A stretch of DNA of 64,000 nt from Mercenaria mercenaria (GCF_021730395.1 NC_069361.1:72177001-72241000); one strand, 5' to 3'; shown: positions 34,919 through 46,920, counted from the stretch's first letter. Notes: a model not told the origin generated them from the letters alone. Made by a program: numbers and translations.

Positions 34919-35747
34919 CTGTCCGTAGACACAATCTTGTGCGCACCATCTCTCCTCATCCACTTGACAAAATTTAATGAAACTTCACACAAGTGATCAG
35001 TAACAAAAGTAGTTGTGCATGGGTCATGTTAGGTTCTTTCAGAAAAAAACTTGCAAAGTTATGGGACCTTGTTTTTTGTTACTATACTATATACATAGAC
35101 ACCACCTTGTGCGCGCCATCTCTCCTCATCCACTTGACACAATTTAATGAAACTTCACACAAGTGATCAGTAACAACAGTAATTGTGCATGGGGCATGTT
35201 AGGTTCTTTCAGATAAAAAAATTGCAGAGTTATGGGACTTTGTATTTTGTTACTATACAATATACATAGACACAATCTTGTGCGCACCATCTCTCCTCAT
35301 CCACTTGACACAATTTAATGAAACTTCACACAAGTGATCAGTAACAAAAATAGTTGTGCATGGGGCATGTTAGGTTCTTTCAACGACAAAAATTGCAGAG
35401 TTATGGGACTTTGTTTCTTGTTAACATACTATGAACATACAGTCTGCATATGCAGTCTTGTGCGCGCCTAATCTTCCGAACTATTGCACACAATTTAATG
35501 AAACTTCACACAAGTGATCAGTACCAACCCTAGTTGTGCATGGTGCATGTTACGTCCTTTTAGATAAATATTCTGCATAGTTATGGGACTTTGTTTTTTG
35601 TTACTATACTGTATACATACAGTCTATATACATACAATCCACATAATTATGCAATCCTGTGTGCGTCAAATTGCAATGTAATGTGTCAGTGCATGCGGGG
35701 GGGGGGGGGGGGGGTACATTCATCACCGTTAGTGATAGCTCTAGTTC
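34831..35747 (+). mobile_element. Hairpin-headed element with four 170-bp units
   Basis: The head is a hairpin (CCCCCCGACAAC / GTTGTAAGGGGG), followed by a GTCTGTCCGTCC microsatellite at 34883-34926. Then come four units of about 170 bp, each with 'cttgtgcgc.ccatctctcctcatccacttgac', 'tttaatgaaacttcacacaagtgatcagta', 'ttgtgcatggggcatgttaggt' and 'gcagagttatggga.ttt'. The end has a G-tract, a small ATCACCGTTAGTGAT hairpin and 'agctctagttc'. The sister block at about 53315 reads straight through without it, giving an empty site. No protein coded. Architecture parallels 9715-10909 without sequence similarity. Confidence 0.85.
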
Positions 35748-37369
35748 AAAATGGATTAAAATGTTAATTAAGATAAATCAAATAATTGCATAATCCGGTT
35801 ATGTTGTAATATATACATTTTATTAACGATGGACTTTCTAAACGTATTGTTAATTGAAAGATATCAACAAACACCTTGGTGTATCCATTTACAAAATGTC
35901 GTCAGCCAAGCTTTTATCACATGCAATACAATAATGTAATTCTGCAGTAAACGACCAAGTCAGGTAATAAAGAAAACCTAAGAAGACTAAACAGGCTAAG
36001 GTATACATTTCAAATCAAAAGGTAGCATTACAACATCCGAGACACAAGGACATAGTACATGTAAATTGATATAACATTTATCATTTGATCGTGTCTACGG
36101 AGCAAGTTATTTTGTTAGAAAGGCAGACAAGATCAAATGATACTGTCACAAAATAACATTTTTAATTAATAGTACATTTTGCAGACAAGATCACACGATC
36201 GTTTACCAAGACTATATTACAATTAGACATTGCTAGGCTAGTTAACATAGCGAGACATTAAATTGCCATGACACTTAGACAACTTTGACATGATAGCATA
36301 GCTTCCTAAAATACTGAGGCACCGTGTTGACAAGTTAACACCACACTTTGAGTAACTAGCTTAAAATGACACTGTTTTGAGGAGTTTAAACCATAATTCG
36401 AAATGATAACATAGCTAGCATCTTAGCATGATCAAGGTAACACCAAACAGTGTCAAGATAAACATAAAATGTCTCAATATTAGCCCTTGTTTTACCTTTT
36501 TCCTTATAATAACACGTTTCTGTTTCGTCGTGTCGAAGTGACTATTATTTTATTTTAGGTCAAAGAAAGAACAATGTCTTGTTCCGTACAATGTTGCTGC
36601 CATAGAGTGTATATAAAATCCTTCAGCACATGTACATTTTGCTTGCAAGGGGTAAGTTACTGAATTGATCTACATGCACGAGAATGCTTTGTCAACTGAT
36701 TGCTCCTTTTGAAATGTTTCAAAATATTGAGCACACAAGACCATAACTGACTGACTGAACCAACGGAAAGTATTGCAAGAAGTAACTCTTTATTATGTGT
36801 TCTGTATTTGACTGAATTACGCCTTAATTGTACCGCTTTCTATATGGTTACTCACGTTACAAACGTTTCCCCTTTTCTCTCAGGAGGAACACTTTGATTC
36901 GGTAAGTCACACTTGACTAAGCAACTGACTTCGAAAGCTGTTGTCATTTACAAGCTGGTCAATCAAACTCCATGGCCTTAGAAATAACCTCAGGCGTTAA
37001 AATTATTCTCCTAATTTCTCCTAAATTCTAAATTCTCCTAATTACATATTACTAAACCCGAGGACGGTTGATTGATTCTTTTATTTTCCCCATTTTTGAA
37101 GAGCATAACATATGTACAAACACATGTAAACAACTAAGTATTGCATTCGAATGCATGGTTAATATGCGAAAACAAACCCAATTGTGACCCTCTAATTATG
37201 CGCAACAAATTTACGTATCGAATCGTACACTACATGTGGAAATGGATTGACCGGGACATTGTCTTATCGCCGTTTTTACCCAACTTGATGTGGATTTGAC
37301 AATTTATGTTAAATAACCGCGTTAATACTTAGATTTCTACTTGACATTTTTTGGCAGTATATGGTGCAA
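35748..37369. other. Gene-free part of block 2
   Basis: The segment 35750-36620 aligns with 690-1570 of block 1, including the decayed TTTGACAAG-rich region at 36120-36480. No gene recognised. Confidence 0.55.
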
Positions 37370-37623
37370 AATGTAACGCCCCAGGGGCGCTATTTAACAT
37401 GGGTTGTCGGCGAAAATCCCCACTTGGAATGGTAGATGAAACAACTTATTTTCAGCTGAGCCACGGCAGGCGTCATATTTACCTCCCCGGCATAAAGTCT
37501 AGACCGATACTGCTGGAAACAGTACAAAGTATAGTAAGTCGGGATATCAGCAGCAACCGGTAATCGAACCCGGATCGCTGTCGTTGTAGTCCAAACTGCT
37601 AACCACTGCGCCACTGTCTCCCT
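37370..37623 (-). mobile_element. tRNA-headed SINE of a third type (minus)
   Basis: On the minus strand the head reads CAGGGAGACAGTGGCGCAGTGG with A box 'tggcgcagtggttagcag' and a good B box GGGTTCGATTACC. A body follows with 'gctgatatcccgacttacta', 'tactgtttccagcagtatcggtctaga' and 'acgcctgccgtggc'. The 3' end is uncertain, near 37370. Tail and context argue against a working tRNA gene. Confidence 0.65.
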
Positions 37624-38841
37624 GATTAAACAGGGGGATACAGAATGTCAATAAGGTAGAATGATGACCAATATTTAAAACAGACACTGCAACCAAAATT
37701 TTAGAAGATGATTTATATACATGTGCGATAGAAAGAACTTGTGCTTTACTTTAACTTGTTTGATATGAAAATTAAGATTTTATTGGTTGGGTCAAGAATA
37801 CCTTCGACATTATCTAGGACCCACCAAGGTCCCTCGATATCTATATGTTTTACTTTATCTGTGTATATGTATACATTTATAAATAAATACAGCTATGAGA
37901 CTGCCACATTCCTTGAAGCTCGATTTCCAAGTGGATACGTGTATTCATCATTTTTAACAGAAAAATGTTGTCTGCTGCAAAAATATGCACCCAAAGTTAA
38001 ACTTATAGTTAATGAGCATTGATCGTAATTTCGCGATGAAAGCCCCGAAGAAGTTTTCTGTTGTATAAATAAAAAATACGAGAAATGAGAAAAAAATTTA
38101 TTACGTAGACATTTCCGATTTTAAATTCAAGAAGTACTAAATTGTCAACCACAAAATGTGGCAATGTACGGTAAAAATATATAGCTTTAGGATGAAAAAC
38201 AACATGTCTATAATGTAATGTTAGACTACGCCCTTTGTTTATCATAACGATTATTCCTACGGTCATAGGGATGTGTATATATATACATGTATTACTGTTA
38301 TTTATTCATAGTTATAAATATGCTAAAATAACACTAATCTGCCGTGCCACTAATACCTGATACATGTACCCCGGCTGTCATGAAATTTGCATTTAATCTA
38401 CAAGACACTGGACATCAAACAAATATAACATGTACAATTTTAAGTCATGCATAATGATATGGTGAATTGTTATCACTTTTAAAGTATAATATTTAAGGCA
38501 CATTATTAATACTTTTGAAACAGGATATATTAAACTGCAAATCAAATCAGCAATAACGAATTTACCTTGACACAGTTTCAAAACTATAATTATATTTAAA
38601 ATAATTTTTGTTCTGCGTCTTGATGAAATCAGTTATCTGATGAAACCAAATTTGATTTAGTATATCTACGATTACATTTGAATAGGAACATGATCGAAAC
38701 ATATCTATATTGATATGAAACTGGTTCGTGTTCAGACTTGTTGAAACCATCTACTTTGAATATTCAGGCAGTGGTCATGGTCTTCTTCTTCTGTCGCAAC
38801 TGAACATTTTAAATATGTACATGTTTCATCCAGTACTTGTG
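37624..38841. other. Gene-free 3' flank of GMC2
   Basis: It aligns in part with 57890-58830 of block 3 ('tctagg.cc.cc..agtccctcgatatctatatg', 'tgtatacatttata', 'aatgagc.ttgat', 'gcgatga.agccccgaa') and with 2260-2930 of block 1. The uninserted TTAA homologous to the foldback target is at 38493-38496. No exon seen. Confidence 0.55.
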
Positions 38842-40625
38842 TCATGTAAATGTCTTTCTTTCTTTCTTAAGCATATCCGCAAATTTTTCTGCGATTGCCA
38901 TAACTGGTGCGTTCGTGTTTGCTGACGTCACAGAAGGAAATACAGAGGCATCACAGACGCGAAGATTCTTGATTCCTTGAACTCTGAGATCTAAATCTAC
39001 AACTGCAGTTGGATCACCTTTTATGCCCATTTTACACGTACTTGTTGAATGATAGAAATTATGAGCAATGTGACGTATCATGCATCTCCAGAAATCATCA
39101 GATCTAAATTGATGATGAGAGCAAAAGGACGCTTCATTGATGCTTAGATCAGCACCAAGGCTTTTCATTACTTCTGTGGAAATTAGTTCCTCAAACATTC
39201 GGATACCAGCTAACAGGTCATCTTCATCTTGCTTGTTTGTCAGATGATTTGTATCCAATATCGGGCTATCAAATGGGTCGGTATTCCGTAACCGTACGGT
39301 TCCTGTGCCCCTTGGATGCAATAAAAAAATCAATACAGCAAATCCAGGTGTTTTCATATAAGGGTTAATTAGCTCGTTCGAAACTGATTCATTGTAATTA
39401 AACATAATACTTTCACCAAGAGTAGTGGGTATTAAAAACATCATAATATCTGGTCTCTCTTTTCCCATTTTTGACTTGTCTATATGCAGAAACGCTACAG
39501 AGTCAGCCAACGAAGATAAAGGGCCAGTCCCAAGCAATGTGTACTCAACCAGAGACCATATTCCCTGTGCTTTATCTTTGTCGAGATGGATTGATTGATT
39601 GGAATGATAATATTAATATGGTCATCGAATTTGTCTCCAACAGGTAAGTCTTGTACCAAAGGTATGTCTAAATCTTGAAGGTGACTTTTAGGTCCTATGC
39701 CTGACAACATTAATAACTGTGGTGAATTGAATGCACCTGCTGATACTATAACGTCCCTTTTAGCCTTTACAAATTGTTTTCTTCCCTGCTTGATGAAGTA
39801 AACACCTGTCGCGACCTTTTCTTTTATCTGTATTTTTGTAACAAAACTGTTAGTAGCAATGTCAAAATTTTGTCTTTTACCTGGTTTACCAAGGTATTCA
39901 AGCCCTGTACTACTACGCACTCCATTTCGGACAGTATTCTGTACACGACTAAATCCTGTTTGACTTTTACCATTATAATCTGTCTCCATGTATCCCATTT
40001 CCTTTCCTGCATCTATAAAATATTTAGACAATTGCGAAAAAGGTGATGCCGATACAGCAATTGGTCCACCTGTGCCATGATAATCTGATGTTTTCAGACT
40101 GGGGATTTGAATATCCTCGGCCTTCTTGAAATAAGGAAGTAGGTCATTATAACCCCAACCGTTACATCTATATTTCATTTCCCATTCCTCAAAGTCAAAC
40201 GGACTGCCTCTCGCGTATATACAAGCATTTATCGAACTTGACCCTCCGAGAACTCTCCCTCTATTCAATAATGATGTTTGGTTTTTCAGTCCAAGAAACA
40301 TTTCTTTTTCTGTTTCGCTTTGATAGTGCCATGCTAAATTTGAATTTACAAATTGAGAAGTTAACACTGGTATATGCATATTCTGGTCATAATCAAAGTG
40401 TTCCCCAGCTTCTAGAAGAAGAACACTATAGTTTGCACCCTCCGATAATCTTGACGCGAGAATGGAACCAGCAGATCCAGCTCCGACTATGACGTAATCA
40501 TATTCGTCTCTAATTTTATCCAATACAATAGATTCGCCAAGACTTGGTTTGTTCTTATTGACGAATACCGTATATCCTACTGCCAAAACAACAACAATAA
40601 GGGCAGTCAGGCTTTTACATTCCAT
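38842..40625 (-). pseudogene. GMC2: frameshifted GMC oxidoreductase copy
   Basis: This copy matches GMC1 and GMC3 from the start codon to the end. The leader is one residue shorter. GAGSAG, signature 1 (GRVLGGSSSINAC), signature 2 (GAFNSPQLLMLSGIG), FDDH and, in the second part, FYHSTSTCKMG and SANTNAP are all kept. The frame breaks at about 39590-39615, where 31 nt stand in place of 41 nt in both sisters, a net loss of 10 nt near residue 341. The upstream frame then ends after about 35 foreign codons, and the rest of the protein (LDKDKAQGIW... onward) continues in another frame to 38842. The C-terminus is a few residues longer (KKERKTFT). The AG just before the ATG that both sisters share is also lost. 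I infer a young pseudogene, since there is only one coding break. A sequencing error would be the alternative. Confidence 0.85.
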
Positions 40626-40850
40626 TTTATTTTATATGAATATAAAACATAGATGTGAATATTTACTTAAACCAATTATGAAGCGAAGCACTATAAGTCG
40701 ATCATTTAACAGCTGTTTAGACCTCTAAATGAAGGTACATCTGTTTAATATTTTGTATAATTTATCATCCAAAAATGTAACGTATGTAGAAAAACTATAG
40801 TATTTGTTTCATATTCTCCTACTGAAGTTAGCTGGTGCGGAACGCACGAT
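40626..40850 (-). promoter_or_regulatory. Conserved upstream block of GMC2
   Basis: It aligns with the upstream blocks of GMC1 and GMC3, with 'tgatcgactta', 'taattggttta' and 'gtgcgttccgc' on the gene strand. Unlike the sisters, the bases before the ATG read AAT-aaa-ATG, so the potential splice acceptor is missing. Confidence 0.5.
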
Positions 40851-40964
40851 TATATCAAATACTTTTGTCCATAGAAATTTTCTATTTTGTATTCATTCTT
40901 TTTACGTAGCAATGTTAATTCTATCAGATATTTATAACTAACTTTCTTTTTTCCTTTCGTTGGT

Positions 40965-42340
40965 GCAACAGCAGGCGTCGAAGGAAACGTGCGTCCTCTG
41001 GTTTGTACAGCTGCAGCTGTCGAAAGGTATATGCGTCCTGTGTTTGGTGCAGCTGCACCTACAGCTATCGAAAGGATCATGCATCCTCTGGTTGGTGTAG
41101 CTGCTCCAGGAGCTGTCGAAAGAAACGTGCGTCCTCTGGCTGGTGCAGCTGCAGCTGTCGAAAGGAACATGCGTCCGTTTGTTGGTGCAGCTTCAGCTGT
41201 CGAAAGGAACATGCGTTCTCTGCTTGATGCAGCTGCAGCTTCCGAAAGGAACATGAGTCCTCTGTTGTTTTCTTTGGTACAGTTGCACCTGCAGCTGACG
41301 AAAAATACGTGAATCCTCTGGATGGTGCAGCTGCAGCTGTTGAAAGAAACATGCCCCCACCCTGGTTGGCGCATGAGCAACTGAAGCTTTCGGAAGAAAG
41401 GAGCGTACTTTGGTTGCTGCATTTCCAGTGAACCTACATCTCTGGAAAGGAACATAGGTCTTCTGGTGTGGTCAACTGCACCTGTAGCTTTCGAAAGAAG
41501 CGTGCAACCTCTGTTTCTTGCAGCAGCACCCGCAGCAGTCGAAAAGAACATTCGTTCTCTGGTTGGTGCAGCTGTATCTGCAGATTTCGAAAGTAGCGTG
41601 CATCCCCTAGTTAATGCAGCTACACTTGCAGCTGGCGAAAGAAGCGTGCGTCCTCTGAATGTTGCAGCTGTACCTGCAACTGTCGAAAGAAGCATGCATT
41701 CTCCGGTTGGTTCTACACCTGCAGCTGGCAAAAGAAGCATGCGTCCTCTGGTTTGTGCTGCTGTATCTGCAACTGCCGAATGAAGCGTGCATGCTCTGAT
41801 TGTTGCAGCTGCACCTGCAGCTTTTATACAACGCGTGTGTCATTTAGTTTGTGTAACTGCAGCTTTCAAAAGGAAACTGCGTCTTTTGTATTTGCTGAGA
41901 CGGCTGTCGAAAGAAGCATTCTTCTTTTGTTGGTTTAGTGTGGAAAGAAGCGTGCTTTCTGTTATTGATACACCTCCACCTGCTGCTGCCGGAAGAAACG
42001 TGCATCGTCTGGTTTGTATAATTGCAGCTGCAAGGTATATGCGTCCTCTGGTTTGTGTAGTCACATCTGCGGCTGTCGGAGGAAACGTGCGTCCTGGTTG
42101 TGCTGCGGCAGATGTCGAAAGCAATGTGCCCCATGTGCTGCTTTGTGTAAAATCAACTTTCAAAAAAAACGTCTCTGTTTGTGCTGCTGTGGCTGTCGAA
42201 AGAAAAGTGCATTCTTTGGTTTGTACGGCTGCAGCTGCCGAAAGAGACGTTCGTCCTTGGTTGTGCTGCTGCAGTTAAAACGTGTGCCCTTTGCTATATA
42301 GAGTTGTATTAAGTCACGTGCGTCCATCGGTTTGTGCAGC
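40965..42340. repeat. Minisatellite array 2 (42/48-bp CAGCTG unit), longest
   Basis: About 30 units with the consensus words 'ctgtcgaaag(a/g)aac(g/a)tgcgtcctctgg.t.gtgcagctgcag'. Units at 41018-41240 measure 48, 48, 42, 42 and 42 bp, the difference being an extra hexamer block. Since all are multiples of three and lack stops, long open frames exist on both strands, for example 296 codons on the minus strand (40850-41740) with repeats like RTFLSTAAAAPTRG. These show no signal peptide or domain, and I treat them as non-coding. The array starts only 0.34 kb upstream of GMC2. Confidence 0.9.
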
Positions 42341-42344
42341 TACT

Positions 42345-45020
42345 TACGGTGAAGCCAGTTCAGTGTTTTAATGACATATTATTAAAACAGTATGTAGAAT
42401 TTCAAAACTGACCTCTCAATAATTTCATTGAAAATTTATTGAGTGTTGTGTTAGAATATTTATTACACGTATGTAATAGTGTATATATTTCACAGTTGGA
42501 AGAGTAAGTTACCTATTTATTAATGGCATTTTTTCAAGGAATTTGGTATCGAGCATTACTTTATTTAGAGTTTACTATCATTTCATACATACTCTACAAT
42601 GAGAAGTTACAATGAAAGCAAAAACAACTCTAAGAAAACTATTTAAGGTCAAAATACCCATTAAGATGTTGGATTGTCAGTTGGTTAAAAACACAATATA
42701 TTTCTACAACTTACCCGTTCCTTTTACGAACACAAACTCCTATAAAGCTTATTTAAACGGTCAACGTAATAATATAGAAATACTAAATGCTGTTCCCGAC
42801 TTTAATATTTTTCTATCTAATGAGGCTCAACCATATTTGTTGAATACACTCAAAAATTAGAACTATTCTGTGTATACTGTACGGTCTTAAAATTCACGAT
42901 TGCTAGACTTTTTTGAAATATTTATTTAGCCTTCGTAAAATACTTACTTAAAATTCAGATTGAATTTTTTATATCTGCAAACTTGATTTCAATGCCTTTC
43001 ATTCGCCTGTTCTTGTCGCGCTTTGAATTAAAATTTATTGGAAGATCCTTTGGAAGGATAGAACGCAACCTAGTAACATCAATATCAGACTCGCTGTTCA
43101 TAAGAGTAAATGCAATGTGCAACACCCCTCACGCTTCCTAGCAAATCTATTATCTTTTATCCATAAACATAGAATGGACTACTTGATCCCAAAGGACACG
43201 AAAACAAAAAAGACACTGCATACAAGTACAGGGAATTTGTTAAAGCACTTAAAGTCTGATGTTGTGGTAGTTGTATAAGAATATCCTTTGGAAGCATAGA
43301 ACACAACCTAGCAAAAATGATACCAGACTCGGTTGGATTGAGGCTGTTCACGAGAAGTAATTAAATGTACTTAACCGGAACTCTATTATACAAAACAATT
43401 GAGTGACCGCCATGTTCCCAAAGGTCCATAATATACAGGGAGTTATTTTACAGCCACCACTCGTCACTTTAAGGGTACTCTTGTTATAAGTAATAGAATC
43501 TTTGCCGTCTTCAGAGTACAAAATATAAATATAAATCTCATTCTATTGGCCTATCTGCTTACTTGTCATTTCTATTTCCGGTCAAGGCAAAGGAATCAAA
43601 TTATTGCGTGCTACGTTGCTATAAATTGCAAAAATTAAAATAATAAATATTTTTTTTAGTATTTAGCTTGCAAACAGACAGTTAATTAAATACAGTTGAA
43701 AAATCAATGTTCTTGCCGAATGATAATTGCTTTTGAACTAAGAAGATTAATACAGAAAGAAAGGAATGACTCAAGCTTTATATTCTAATTTTGAGTTAAA
43801 AAAATGTATTAGAAATTGTGACTTTTAATACTATGTTATGCATATGACTAGAACGTATTCTACACAATGCGTTTGTCACGAAGTTCCTCGCAAAAGTTTT
43901 TTTCTAATATAGATTTAATTGCTTTAATCACCCTTTGTAAAATTTGAGGTATTGAGTCTAGATTTCAATTATAGGACTTATGTTTTGTTTATTGCACGAA
44001 ACGTCTTTAAATTTCGTGTAAATGTTACAAAATGCGATTTCAGCTTAAGGACAATAATATTTTCATACGAGAGGGTTTCAGCTTGCACGTGTGAAATCCG
44101 TTATAGTAATAAATCACTCGGCATCTTGTTGTTGGTCAAGTTTCATCAACTTGCCCTTTAAATCCACTTAATAATTTAAGGACTTTATAGAGCATTCTGT
44201 AGTTGTCTCTTTTTGATTTGTCATTCTTTAGATCGTTTGGCATTAAAGGGCAATCTCACTAAGTATTCAGCACTTTATTACATTTCACAGTTTTCGTTAA
44301 CTGAGAATAGAATAGAACGAAAACTAGGTGAAGAGAAAAGTGTGTCACTAGTCTATGCCATTGTTTACTTCATATGCAATACAGACCGATTATAAACTGG
44401 TAACATGTAAATAATTTAGATAATGCAAAATATTGTTACTGTTTTACATATACATGTGAGAAACACTTTTGCTGATTTTTTTTCTGAACACTGATATCTC
44501 TGCCAAATTTTAATATTAGATAGCATGTTAAATGATCAAATTAGTTAAATAAATTAACAGTTACAATGAAACAACCTAAAAATCGAAATTAACTTAAATG
44601 TCACTTCATGGTGAAATTCGAATGTGTTAGAACAGGACACATTAATATGGTGGCATTTATGTATTTCAAATTATTTCAGACTCATTTTTCAATTCCATTT
44701 TTCAAGTACATTTACATTTGTATTAATAATGGAACATCTGTTAGGTTTGGACCCTTAAAAATCATCATTTCTCTCCGGGTCGGGACCTGTGAAAAATTCG
44801 AGTTTTGGTTTGATGTTTTGGACCCGGATATTTTGCATGTAGTTCATGCTAGGATGGTCCTAGCTCATCAAGCACTGACCGACATTAGAAGAGGAAACGT
44901 TGCCAAAAATACAACGTGATATATACGAGCTATATGCTTATAACTAAGTTTAAATCGTTACCGTTTTCAATAAGTTACCAATAATCGTCCATGTCAAAAC
45001 AAAATCTGAAGGCTATGTTC
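42345..45020. other. Mostly gene-free stretch
   Basis: Repeat fragments occur at 43020-43400 (listed). An 82-codon plus-strand frame at 42612-42860 has less AT-biased wording than its surroundings but no recognisable family. Frames at 43952-44161 and 44608-44919 look accidental. Nothing else is supported. Confidence 0.45.
43020..43400 (-). repeat. Two inverted fragments of the 'cagactcaatcaaa' family
   Basis: Two adjacent reversed fragments, about 43030-43150 and 43270-43380, share 'atcctttggaagga.agaac.caacctag', 'cagactcg' and 'ctgttca.gagaagtaa', matching the reverse complement of 26848-26990. The first ends 'gtgcaacacccctcacgc', the complement of the 'gcgtgagaggtgttgcac' phrase there. 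Confidence 0.65.
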
Positions 45021-45024
45021 TTAA

Positions 45025-45229
45025 CCCTTATCATGCCTGGCAAGACTGATTATGCCTTTGCGACCAATGTAGATCATGATCAGCCTGCATATCCGTGCAG
45101 TTTGATTATGTTCTGCACTGTTCGCCATCCAGTTTATATCGTTTTGATAAGCACTCCTTTTAACAATTGATGGTACTATCCAAATTGAAAGATGAACAAT
45201 TTCATTATAGAAATTTAGCAGGGTATGGG
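45025..45229 (+). mobile_element. Miniature inverted-repeat element with perfect TTAA duplication
   Basis: It is flanked by TTAA at 45021-45024 and 45230-45233. The ends are CCCTTATCATGCCTGG and TTTAGCAGGGTATGGG. The interior matches 15571-15763 ('gatcagcctgcatatccgtgcagt', 'ctgcactgttcgccat', 'tccaaattgaaagatgaaca', 'ttcattatagaaattt'). Non-autonomous, piggyBac-type target. Confidence 0.9.
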
Positions 45230-45233
45230 TTAA

Positions 45234-45607
45234 TCATTAACACATAACACAGACACACAACAGTTTATAATTGAATTTTACGTTGCCCTTGGTTGAATGG
45301 CACTAAGCTACTTCGTCATGGTACCTTTTATTGAAACGTCTTAATTGTCCCTATATCATTGTAATTCTCGGCCTTCAAGTGTTACTTTGTAAAATTACAA
45401 TTATCGTATTGTTATAAGTAAAGATATTTGTTAGAGTAGAATAAACTCTTCAGGAGATTTATAAAAACTGTGCTGCACGTTTCTGCTAATCAAAGCTGTC
45501 GTATTAAAGTTATGTTTATAAACGCTTTTAGAGTCTGTGCATTCTGGATAATATGTATTATCAGCATGCTTCATCTTGAACTGGCAGAGGAACATGTATG
45601 CACATAA
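45234..45607. other. Gene-free spacer
   Basis: No recognised feature. An in-frame TAA at 45605-45607 closes the frame of the downstream coding-like segment. Confidence 0.4.
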
Positions 45608-45748
45608 CGATTTGATTATGATCAAAAAGTCGTTGAAAAATTTAATGAAATGGATCAGAAAATCAAAAGGGCTGAAGAAGAATTACGAAGGCAACGGCAG
45701 CTTACTGACAGATTTTTCACTGAAGATGAAGTATTAACATTTACGTAA
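45608..45748 (+). CDS. Short coding-like segment, charged coiled-coil (possible 3' exon)
   Basis: Forty-six codons are open between a TAA at 45605 and the stop TAA at 45746. The peptide is unusually protein-like for this window: highly charged with a heptad-like pattern (EKFNEMDQKIKRAEEEL) and an acidic end (FFTEDEVLTFT). An internal ATG at codon 15 could start a 32-residue product. A weak acceptor-like AG (gatcaaaaAG) lies near codon 7. No upstream exon, signal or family match is seen. It may be a terminal exon of a gene outside my recognition, a relic, or chance. Confidence 0.3.
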   Translation, partial: RFDYDQKVVEKFNEMDQKIKRAEEELRRQRQLTDRFFTEDEVLTFT

Positions 45749-46920
45749 TTATAATTACGTATTTTATTATACATTTTTGAATCCTTAAATCTGCTTAACA
45801 TTATATCGGCTTAGTTTATATGTGTACACGCGAAAATCTTCCAATAGTTTGGTTATGGATTGTATGTTGAAAAAAAAAAACAACAACATGTCTCTCTAAG
45901 AGTGGATAAAGATCTGTGTACAAAAAGAATTATCATAGTAATTTAAAAAGAGTTTGCTTTGAAATGTGCTCATATGTTCGTTTAGAACGTTAGACATTTA
46001 TTGAGTACAATGAAAAATGTGCCATTTGATTTATAAAAGTAAGACGTAATTATTTCTTGCAGAGATATATGGAACATTGTTGAAACAATATACACTCCAC
46101 ACAAATTTACAAAAGAATCCTTCAAATGAATAAAGGCTATGTGCATGTATGTACAATGAGCGAGGATAACATCAATATCAGTAAAATTGACACTGTAAAG
46201 TTCAATATAAAACTTAAAGCTATTTTTCTGCATAATAAAAACGGTACTCCTAACCTCGTACAGTTGTATTGTTGTAATTCATATAGGTTTCTATCTTAAT
46301 AGGAAGTGGTTAAGTGTATGTTAGATGGGACCGGAACATATGTCCAGAACACGCTGCAGCTATATACAACGATATATAATATATCATATTTACTGACCCT
46401 TTTGTCTGTCCAGATTGAGAATCAGGAAGTTATTGTTTCGGGTGTTGTGTGTGGTATCCAAAAATTACTGATCCTCTGACCTGTATTCATGTTTGAAACT
46501 ATCAGACACCTGCAAAACCATGTTGATATTGCTAAAAAAACCTGATCATTGATTTAAGTAACTGACTGATATACTTGTATATAACTAAATTGCTCTTTGT
46601 CTGAGAAACTATGTTAAATCCAACTGATTAAGTAAAATATTATACTTTTTGGCTTCTTGGTCATTTTTGTTATACTCAACTGTCTAACATTTAGCAAAAC
46701 AGTGTTTGTAAGATTAAAATCCACAACTTTATTTTTCAATACACCTATGTGCATCTTAAAGATATGCAACAATACTTATATTCTGGGAAAAAGAAAGACT
46801 ACACACCACTGCAATTACCTAAGACTGATAACTTCATAACGAGAAAAAGTAAACGTTAACAGTGGATTATTACTGCAAAAGTTTCTACATAAAAAAGTAT
46901 TCATCATCTTTTTCTAACAA
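45749..46920. other. Gene-free spacer
   Basis: AT-rich sequence with no recognised gene or repeat. Confidence 0.5.

Larger units (their letters stand above)
31642..40850 (-). repeat. Duplication block 2 (GMC2 and flanks)
   Basis: From 'ttttgaaatatcatcta' at 31642 the sequence follows block 3 (from 48373) through many shared landmarks: 'ttcggtgttgagatggggttgaagaaggcc', 'gtctattttctctttct', 'cattcaacgtttgcatata', 'gaaaatgttttgcgttaagatatcgag', and the segment near 34640-34810 (against 53100-53300). From about 35820 it also follows block 1. The left 4 kb is shared only with block 3, which together with the protein sequences makes 2 and 3 the closer pair. Confidence 0.85.

Noticed and set aside
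40850-42300. Long open frames through the minisatellites (up to 296 codons, Ala-rich or Cys-rich) as antimicrobial or structural proteins
   Set aside because: The 42/48-bp period keeps several frames on both strands open at once; there is no signal peptide, stable start or domain, and the unit is degenerate.
42612-42860. 82-codon plus-strand frame as a gene
   Set aside because: No family features or neighbouring exons; a frame of this length is not rare in 64 kb.
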